Source of the DNA: Bacteroidia bacterium
GTDB taxonomy: Bacteria > Bacteroidota > Bacteroidia > Bacteroidales > Azobacteroidaceae
Length of the DNA: 13,323 bases
Direction: 5' to 3'
NCBI GenBank assembly: GCA_025996865.1
Contig: BNTV01000123.1
Span: 1 to 13,323 of the forward strand
Shown: positions 8,901-13,323 of the stretch, one piece after another
How positions within the stretch are numbered: the first letter of the stretch is position 1
Layout of the letters: every line of letters starts with the position of its first letter
Notes under the pieces: generated by a model
Databases searched by the model: none
What the model was told of the DNA's origin: nothing
What the model saw: the letters and a program-made list of their open reading frames with translations, nothing else
Position numbers and translations under genes: made by a program

Positions 8901-9317
8901 AAAGAATCAGGTGATAAAGAAAACGCCGTAAAATGCTTTGAAGCAGCTACAACCGGTTCTGCCGAACCCCAACAGGCATTTTTCTACAACGACCAGCAAC
9001 CGGACAAAATTTTCTATCAAGGCTTGGCCTGGAGAGCTTTGGGCCGGGAAGATAAAGCCCGTAGTTGCTTCAATAAATTGATAGAACACGGCGAAAAACA
9101 TTTGTTTGATGCCTGTAAAATTGATTATTTTGCCGTGTCGCTTCCCGATTTGGCCATCTGGGATGACGATTTAAACGTCCGCAACCGCATCCATTGTTAC
9201 TATGTAATGGGATTGGGATACATGGGATTGAACGAACGGGAAAAAGCCCGGACCTTTTTAACGAAAGTGCTGGAACTGGACGTCAATCATCAGGCCGCAC
9301 AGATACATTTGAAATAA
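5970..9317 (+). CDS. DUF5107 domain protein with long C-terminal TPR array
   Basis: This 1115-residue protein has no signal peptide or membrane segment and should be cytoplasmic. Residues about 1-365 match what I know as DUF5107, a beta-rich domain related to the galactose-mutarotase-like (carbohydrate-binding) superfold. Visible motifs are LPELGGRV (88-95), GGIEFNWPQHHRPSTF (128-143), FLWWANP (202-208), paired His295-His296, QWTWGNGDFGKAWDRN (303-318) and GPYIELMTG (324-332). Residues about 370-455 look like a beta linker or second sandwich. Residues about 470-1115 hold many tetratricopeptide repeats, for example SNNAVGLLYLRRGQFAKAEP, ALYYLGNFWYAFRQYDEA and YYYKGLAYKESGDKENAVKC. The substrate and reaction are not established to my knowledge. 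The conserved His, Trp and Glu residues suggest a sugar-active pocket (inference). It is divergent from the AraC gene, and its stop is 19 bp from the convergent rpiB stop with no hairpin between. The start is set by the first in-frame ATG after the promoter. Confidence 0.9.
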   Translation: MEKITEYLIQSTVNEKGKVCAWEETVLLPTYPIGEEEKNPIFLEKRIYQGSSGVVYPYPVVEKISDEKKDVPYRAFFIENEYIKIMILPELGGRVQLAYDKIRKRPFVYYNQVVKPALVGLTGPWISGGIEFNWPQHHRPSTFLPTDCRIEENADGSKTIWCNEVERMFRTKGMHGFTLHPGKAYLEIKVSIYNRTPFPQTFLWWANPAVFVNDGYKSVFPPDVHAVFDHGKRAVSKFPIATGEYYKQDYSAGVDISKYKNIPVPTSYMAIRSEYDFIGGYEDDVQAGLLHVANHHVSPGKKQWTWGNGDFGKAWDRNLTDEDGPYIELMTGVYTDNQPDFSWIQPYEEKSWTQYFMPYAKVGYVKNANKEAVVNMETNGDKTDIIIYTTAVYKNLRLTLQDNSEKILLDKIVNVSPENPYRTTIHTGECKPEDLQFNLYTEQNTLLISYKSEKEKIKPIPDPAQAAKEPQEIASVEQLYLTGLHLEQYRHATYNPSDYYQEALKREPGDIRSNNAVGLLYLRRGQFAKAEPYFRKAVETLTQRNPNPYDGEPYYNLGWSLKLQGKMDEAYTAFYKATWNAAWQDAAYLSLAQIDCLKADDEGHKSKWDDALEKVERSLIRNWHNHKARQLKASILRKTGKEKEALQWIEDSLKIDAFNTGCRFEKYLLTGDSSVLTEMYRLSRGSEHDFIEYALDFAAAGLYKEAEQLLTGERLITLYPMTFYALGYFAAQRGDVSLAKKYYVRAAQLSPDKCFPNRMEEVNILQDAIEKNPSDAKALYYLGNFWYAFRQYDEAIDCWEKSANIDDTFPTVLRNLALAYYNKRNEKQKAQQLLEKAFALDSGSARILMELDQLYKKTARPHKERLAFLEQYPVLVEERDDLCIERITLYNQTGQYEKAKELIDSRRFHPWEGGEGKVTGQYVLCRIESAKQAIIDKRFTDALRLLQETDNYPPNLGEGKLKNAEENDIYYYKGLAYKESGDKENAVKCFEAATTGSAEPQQAFFYNDQQPDKIFYQGLAWRALGREDKARSCFNKLIEHGEKHLFDACKIDYFAVSLPDLAIWDDDLNVRNRIHCYYVMGLGYMGLNEREKARTFLTKVLELDVNHQAAQIHLK

Positions 9318-9336
9318 GTACGAAAAAGCAGACTAT

Positions 9337-9792
9337 TCAGCAATCCCAAGAAATAGCATCCACCCTTGCTTGATGCCTTCCTCCTTCGAAAGGTGTATTC
9401 AGGAAGATATCCGTCATTTTCTCAGCCAAATCAGGAGCGAGAAAACGGCCCGGCAACGCCATGACATTGGCATTGTTGTGCTGCCGCGCCAAACGGATAA
9501 TTTCTTCGTTCCAACACAAAGCGGAACGAACGTGCTGATGCTTGTTCAAAGTCATATTGATACCGTTGCCCGAACCGCAAACAGCAATTCCGGCTTGTAC
9601 TTCTTCTTCCTCGATCGCCTCGGCCAATTTATGTCCGTATGAGGCGTAACTGGCGCTTTCGGTCGTATAAGTTCCGTAATCAATATAGGGAATATCCTTG
9701 GTATCCAAATAAATACGAATATGTTCTTTCAATTCGAAACCGGCGTGGTCGGACGCCAGTCCGATTTTTATTAAATATTGGTCTGTTTCCAT
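9337..9792 (-). CDS. rpiB: Ribose-5-phosphate isomerase B (RpiB/LacAB family)
   Basis: This 151-residue protein interconverts ribose 5-phosphate and ribulose 5-phosphate in the cytoplasm, a step of the non-oxidative pentose phosphate pathway. Family motifs in order are LASDHAGFELKEHI (12-25), IDYGTYTTES (37-46), GIAVCGSGNGINMTLNKH (68-85), RSALCWN (89-95), LARQHNNANVMALPGRF (101-117) and FEGGRHQARV near the end. Cys72 in CGSGNG and His105 in RQHNN correspond to the catalytic Cys66 and His99 of E. coli RpiB. The loop usually reading DYPDYAH is SYASYGH here (48-54), a departure in a normally conserved segment. The gene follows transketolase on the same strand after 83 bp and is probably cotranscribed with it. 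A LacA/B-type galactose-6-phosphate isomerase is the alternative within the family, but the tkt linkage favours RpiB. Confidence 0.95.
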   Translation of the reverse strand: METDQYLIKIGLASDHAGFELKEHIRIYLDTKDIPYIDYGTYTTESASYASYGHKLAEAIEEEEVQAGIAVCGSGNGINMTLNKHQHVRSALCWNEEIIRLARQHNNANVMALPGRFLAPDLAEKMTDIFLNTPFEGGRHQARVDAISWDC

Positions 9793-9811
9793 ACGCTTAA
9801 ATTATTGGGCG

Positions 9812-9873
9812 AAAGGTACAAGGTAAAAGGCAAAGGGTGTTTTTTTACCCTTTACCTTTCACCTTGTACCTTT
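9812..9873. repeat. Long heptamer-built inverted repeat between tkt and rpiB
   Basis: Arms at 9812-9838 and 9847-9873 (27 bp each) pair at 25 of 27 positions around an 8-nt loop made of G plus seven T. Each arm is itself about three and a half tandem copies of a 7-mer: AAGGTAC, AAGGTAA, AAGGCAA, AGGGT. It begins 2 bp after the transketolase stop and ends about 19 bp before the rpiB start. On the minus strand the 3' arm is not followed by a U-tract, so it is not a standard intrinsic terminator. It resembles dispersed palindromic intergenic repeats. In RNA it could protect the 3' end of the tkt message or lower rpiB expression. Confidence 0.85.
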
Positions 9874-9875
9874 AT

Positions 9876-11903
9876 TTATTTTATTAATTCTTTTACTTGT
9901 TTATAAACGTTTTCCCCTGTGAATCCGAGTTTTTCGTCCAATACTTTATACGGTGCGGAGAAGCCGAAAGAATTCATTCCCCAGATTTTGCCGCTGTCGC
10001 CGACTAAACCCAACAGTGTTACCGGGAGTCCGGCCGTCAATCCGAAAACTTTTTTGTCCGGAAGGATAACGGAATCCTGGTATTCTTCGGGTTGGCTGCG
10101 GAATAATCCTTCCGACGGAACGGAAACGATTCTCACTTTGTAACCGTCTTTCCGCAATAAGGCTGCGCCTTCAACCAAAGTGGAGACTTCCGAACCGGAA
10201 GCCAATAAAATGACATCGGCATGTCCGTCACATTCAACTACATAGGCGCCTTTGTCGGATTGTAGCGCTTCTTCATAACGGTTTGTTTTTGCCGGTAAAT
10301 CAGTGATGTTTTGCCGTGATAAAATCAATGCGGTGGGCGTATGCGTATTTTCTATCGCCAATTTCCAGGCTACGGTCGTTTCCTGTGTATCGGCGGGACG
10401 AAGCACCAACATCGAATTATGTCCTTTGTGATTTTTCAATTTTTCCATCAGGCGGATTTGCGCTTCCTGTTCGACCGGTTCGTGTGTCGGACCGTCTTCG
10501 CCTACGCGGAAAGCGTCGTGTGTCCAGATGTATTTGACGGGCAATTCCATCAGAGCAGCCATACGGACAGCCGGTTTCATGTAGTCGGAAAAAACGAAAA
10601 AAGTACCGCAAGCGGCAATGACGCCGCCATACAAAGCGATACCGTTGCAAATACAAGCCATTGTTAATTCACTCACGCCCGCTTGCAGGAAAGCACCTGA
10701 GAAATCATCTTTGGTGATGGCTTTTGTTTGTTTCAGGAAACCGTCGGTCTTATCCGAATTGGATAAATCGGCGGAAGTGACAATCATGTTTTCCACTTGT
10801 TTGGCCAAAACGCCCAATACAGTGGATGAAGCGGCACGTGTAGCCTGATTGGGTTTCTGTTCAATAGCCGCCCAGTCAATTTCCGGCATTTGACCGGATA
10901 ACCAGAAAGCCAATTTTTTTGCCGTTTCGGGATGGTTTTTTTCCCAAGCGGATTGTTCGGCTTTTCGTCCGGCAACAATTGTTTTTAATTCTTCTTTTCT
11001 TTGGGCGTAGAGTTGTTCTACTTCCTTGAAGATTTGGAACGGTTCCGCCGGGTTTCCGCCGAGGTTTTCGATGGATTTTTCGAACGAAGCGCCTGCTTCA
11101 CCCAAAGGCATTCCGTGAGTGGCGCATTTGTTTTCGTAAGATTCCCCGTCAGCCTTGCGTGCGCCTTTGCCCATCACGGTTTTTCCGATGATTAGGGTAG
11201 GGGCGTTTTTGTTTTCCTGCGCTTGTTCCATCGCTTTTTCAATGGCTTCGGCGTTGTTTCCGTCGATTTCAATTACATGCCATCCCCAGGATTTATATTT
11301 CAGGGCTGTATTTTCGGAAGTAACGACATCGACGGTAGTCGAAAGCTGTATATCGTTGGAATCGTAGAACATAATCAGGTTGTCCAAACCTAAGTGGCCG
11401 GCGATACGGCCTGCGCCTTGCGATATTTCTTCCTGCACGCCTCCGTCGGAGATATAAGCGTAGATTTTTTGTTCCAGCGGCCGGGCTGTTTTTGCTGCAA
11501 GGAATTTAGCGGCGATAGCGGCGCCCACTGCGTAAGTGTGTCCTTGTCCCAAGGGACCGGATGTATTTTCTATTCCGCGGGCGACGTCCAACTCGGGATG
11601 TCCCGGAGTAATGCTGCCCCATTGACGGAATTGTTTCAGGTCGTCTAAGGAAAATTTGCCGGCAAGGGCCAAAACCGAATACAACATGGGTGACATGTGT
11701 CCCGGATCCAGAAAGAAACGGTCACGACCCTCCCATGAAGGGTTTTCAGGATCGTAGATCAAATACTTGCTGTATAAAACGTTGATAAAATCTGCGCCTC
11801 CCATGGCGCCTCCGGGGTGTCCGGACTTGGCTTTTTCTACCATGGCAGCCGATAAAATCCGGATGTTATCTGCCGCCGGATTCATTGTTTGAATGTGATT
11901 CAT
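9876..11903 (-). CDS. tkt: Transketolase
   Basis: This 675-residue enzyme, a normal full length, transfers two-carbon ketol units between pentose phosphates, sedoheptulose 7-phosphate, fructose 6-phosphate and erythrose 4-phosphate, using thiamine diphosphate. The N-terminal Pyr/PP region has KSGHPGGAMG (26-35), FLDPGHMSPMLY (64-75, His69), GHPE (101-104), SGPLGQG (115-121) and the cofactor motif SDGGVQEEISQ...DSNDIQLS (152-188). His263 lies in ATHG. The central domain carries AGVSELTMACICNGIAL, whose Glu aligns with the catalytic Glu411 of E. coli, and then THDAFRVGEDGPTHEPVEQ. In the cofactor motif Ser152 replaces the first Gly of the usual GDG. I believe this variant is normal in Bacteroidota, so activity is expected. 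An ATG at residue 7 (MNPAADN) is an alternative start. Its own promoter lies about 40 bp upstream, and rpiB follows in the likely operon. Confidence 0.97.
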   Translation of the reverse strand: MNHIQTMNPAADNIRILSAAMVEKAKSGHPGGAMGGADFINVLYSKYLIYDPENPSWEGRDRFFLDPGHMSPMLYSVLALAGKFSLDDLKQFRQWGSITPGHPELDVARGIENTSGPLGQGHTYAVGAAIAAKFLAAKTARPLEQKIYAYISDGGVQEEISQGAGRIAGHLGLDNLIMFYDSNDIQLSTTVDVVTSENTALKYKSWGWHVIEIDGNNAEAIEKAMEQAQENKNAPTLIIGKTVMGKGARKADGESYENKCATHGMPLGEAGASFEKSIENLGGNPAEPFQIFKEVEQLYAQRKEELKTIVAGRKAEQSAWEKNHPETAKKLAFWLSGQMPEIDWAAIEQKPNQATRAASSTVLGVLAKQVENMIVTSADLSNSDKTDGFLKQTKAITKDDFSGAFLQAGVSELTMACICNGIALYGGVIAACGTFFVFSDYMKPAVRMAALMELPVKYIWTHDAFRVGEDGPTHEPVEQEAQIRLMEKLKNHKGHNSMLVLRPADTQETTVAWKLAIENTHTPTALILSRQNITDLPAKTNRYEEALQSDKGAYVVECDGHADVILLASGSEVSTLVEGAALLRKDGYKVRIVSVPSEGLFRSQPEEYQDSVILPDKKVFGLTAGLPVTLLGLVGDSGKIWGMNSFGFSAPYKVLDEKLGFTGENVYKQVKELIK

Positions 11904-11941
11904 TGTATATCTATTTAATGATTTTGCACAGAATTTTACCG

Positions 11942-11970
11942 CAAATATAGTAATTTTTTCAGATTATCAA
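11942..11970 (-). promoter_or_regulatory. Promoter of the tkt-rpiB operon
   Basis: On the minus strand a TTG (11970-11968) and a consensus -7 element TATATTTG (11949-11942) are separated by 18 bp, close to the Bacteroidota spacing. The leader to the ATG at 11903 is about 30 nt and has no obvious Shine-Dalgarno sequence, as is common in this phylum. This is the strongest-looking promoter of the window along with that of the AraC gene, in keeping with a housekeeping operon. Confidence 0.7.
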
Positions 11971-12088
11971 GCCGGGTTCTCTATGATTTTCCGAATATTC
12001 ACCGGCATATTCTTGTAGTGCATATTTGAACAGGATAAAAAAACGACTGTTTGACCCGTGTAAAAGTCAACAAATGCTTTTGGTTTTA

Positions 12089-12135
12089 AACAAATTGAGT
12101 CTTTGAAAACAGAATTTTCAAGGACTCAATTTGTT
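12089..12135. terminator. 21-bp-arm hairpin downstream of the FISUMP gene
   Basis: Arms at 12089-12109 and 12115-12135 pair at 20 of 21 positions, the exception being able to form a G-U pair in RNA, around a 5-nt loop. The hairpin starts 51 bp beyond the stop of the minus-strand gene at 12187. On that strand it is followed by TAAAACC and not by a long T-run, so termination is probable by position but not canonical. The remaining parts of the 11904-12186 spacer hold the tkt promoter and no convincing small gene on either strand. Confidence 0.55.
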
Positions 12136-12186
12136 CAAGAAGATTTTCGACCACCTTGCGGGGGTACTAAATAATTGTTATACTGT

Positions 12187-13323
12187 TTACAACTCCCGGA
12201 CGCAACGGACATTGTTGGAAAGCGTCGTCTTACCGGCGTTGCCCCGAGCCCCGCCTTTGAAGTAGAAAAAGTAAGCATTCGATCCAGACTCGGTACTACT
12301 CCAATAGCGGTCGGAAGAGCCGGAAAGCATGTCGTTTGCTTTGCCCGGATTACTGTTTGGAGTCTTGAGATTACTAAAACTGTTAGCAGTAGCGACGCCT
12401 GAACCACCCATAGCTATATACAACTCATGCAACTCGCGAAGGTTCGGCAAACGCCATTCGCCTGTACAAGATTTGATGTCCCATTTCGTAGGTGAAGATA
12501 CATCCGACTTGTTCCAGCACAAGTCTTTACCCTTAGCTGTAAACCGGTCATTAAATGTCCAAGACTCAGAAGTTCCGTTCAACTCATTAGTGGCCGTGGC
12601 GGTATAATTATTATATGCCCCATTCGCGATAATCGCGCCTTCGCAACATGCCGCATTCTTGATCCCGACCGGTATTTCGACCGTATAAACAGCAATCGGA
12701 CAGCTGCCGCCCGTAGTAGTAATCGTAGCCGTGATGATAACCAAAATACCTCCCGCATCAATCGAAGCATCGTTCAGCAAGGCAGGATCATACTTGACAA
12801 CTACCCGGTTGCTTGTAACCGTCGAGCTTGTAGCCTCAGGCGTAAACACCTGAACCGCATTCTTCGAATTTTTATAACTCCACGTAACATTCGATATGCT
12901 TGCTCCGCCCAGCGTTCCCGACAAACTGTAAGTATAGTTCTGAGTGAAGTCCGCCTTCGTCCGTCCGGCAACATTCGAATAGTTGATGTCGAAACAGGTA
13001 GTACCGGTTCCGGTGAAAGCGCTTGCCGTACTGGTCTGAACCTGTGCCGTAACCGTAACCGGGATAACTTGGATAGCCCCAATCTGTCCGCCCGCCGTTA
13101 GGCTTGCTGCCTGTGCGGTCGCTTTATTGGCTTTAATATAATAGTAATAAGCAGTACCGTCCGAGGTCAGCGTACCCGAATAAGCTGTGCCACCCAGCGT
13201 AGCCGAAGTAATGTTTGAAGCGCTGAATGCAGACCACTGTGCCTCCGTCCAGTCAGCCGGTTTCTCAATCTTAAAGTTGACACCGCCGCAATAAGTACCG
13301 CTGGCGGGAGTGACCGTTGGAGC
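12187..13323 (-). CDS. C-terminal part of extracellular Ig-like/FISUMP (DUF1566-like) protein
   Basis: The frame is open from the right edge to the stop at 12187-12189, giving 378 visible residues. The N-terminus lies outside. Visible residues 1-225 are Thr/Ser/Ala/Gly-rich beta-type sequence, including a run of four Tyr and segments like TCFDINYSN and VVVKYDPALL that look like repeated Ig-like surface-protein modules. Residues about 226-378 form a FISUMP/DUF1566-like (Lcl C-terminal type) domain. Its motifs are LCWNKSD, KSCTGEWRLPNLRELHELY (285-303), RYWSSTESGSNAYFFYF and the terminal VRCVREL. Cysteines at 226, 227, 269, 286 and 374 could form disulfides in an exported protein. No type IX secretion C-terminal sorting domain follows; the protein ends with the FISUMP motif. 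Related proteins are usually annotated as surface or adhesin-like, but their function is unclear. The leucine at 12924-12922 (TTG) is internal, not a start. Confidence 0.85.
   Translation of the reverse strand, partial: APTVTPASGTYCGGVNFKIEKPADWTEAQWSAFSASNITSATLGGTAYSGTLTSDGTAYYYYIKANKATAQAASLTAGGQIGAIQVIPVTVTAQVQTSTASAFTGTGTTCFDINYSNVAGRTKADFTQNYTYSLSGTLGGASISNVTWSYKNSKNAVQVFTPEATSSTVTSNRVVVKYDPALLNDASIDAGGILVIITATITTTGGSCPIAVYTVEIPVGIKNAACCEGAIIANGAYNNYTATATNELNGTSESWTFNDRFTAKGKDLCWNKSDVSSPTKWDIKSCTGEWRLPNLRELHELYIAMGGSGVATANSFSNLKTPNSNPGKANDMLSGSSDRYWSSTESGSNAYFFYFKGGARGNAGKTTLSNNVRCVREL

Noticed and set aside
9812..9873. The heptamer palindrome read as a CRISPR array or a standard terminator
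   Set aside because: There are no spacers between regularly repeated units, and no U-tract follows the stem on the transcribed strand.
10341..10667. A 108-codon plus-strand frame inside transketolase
   Set aside because: It is antisense to a conserved enzyme and has no recognisable domain or promoter.
11433..11450. Transketolase with SDGG in place of the canonical GDG cofactor motif, as a sign of a broken enzyme
   Set aside because: All other catalytic and cofactor residues are present, and I recall this variant as usual in Bacteroidota transketolases.
12187..12924. A 245-residue gene starting with TTG at 12924
   Set aside because: The same frame is open all the way to 13323 and the upstream translation is coherent surface-protein sequence, so the TTG is an internal leucine codon.

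Overview
The window looks like chromosomal DNA of a Bacteroidota bacterium, most likely order Bacteroidales. The evidence is a SusC/SusD pair, lipoproteins with acidic residues just after the lipobox cysteine, promoters of the TTTG / TAnnTTTG type instead of TTGACA/TATAAT, starts without a clear Shine-Dalgarno sequence, AT-rich intergenic DNA and moderate-GC genes. Genus cannot be fixed from this sequence alone.

Layout. (1) Positions 1-4730, minus strand, read right to left: a SusC-like TonB-dependent transporter (1728-4730), a SusD-like surface lipoprotein (118-1707) and the first 26 codons of a further lipoprotein (78 to beyond the left edge). This is the uptake core of a polysaccharide-utilisation-type locus; any glycoside hydrolases would lie to the left, outside the window. 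(2) Positions 4937-5818, minus: an AraC-family regulator upstream of susC, separated from it by about 206 bp of very AT-rich DNA. (3) Positions 5970-9317, plus: a 1115-residue, signal-less DUF5107-TPR protein divergent from the regulator across a compact 151-bp double promoter. (4) Positions 9337-11903, minus: transketolase followed by ribose-5-phosphate isomerase B, a likely two-gene operon with its own promoter and a striking 27-bp-arm inverted repeat between the genes. (5) Positions 12187-13323, minus: the C-terminal 378 residues of a large extracellular Ig-like/FISUMP-type (DUF1566-like) protein that runs off the right edge, separated from the transketolase gene by a 283-bp spacer with a 21-bp-arm hairpin.

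Working together (inference): SusC/SusD would import an oligosaccharide, the AraC protein would sense a derived sugar and control susC and perhaps the divergent DUF5107 gene, and the DUF5107 protein, with a predicted carbohydrate-active fold, would act on or bind the sugar in the cytoplasm. The neighbouring tkt-rpiB pair supplies the non-oxidative pentose phosphate pathway, so a pentose-containing substrate is attractive but unproven. The FISUMP gene appears unrelated to this locus.

The most interesting items are the DUF5107-TPR protein with its His-rich motif, the heptamer-built palindrome between tkt and rpiB, and the fact that the FISUMP-type gene is open to the window edge, so that its apparent TTG start is internal. 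Nothing here can be proven to be a wholly new system.
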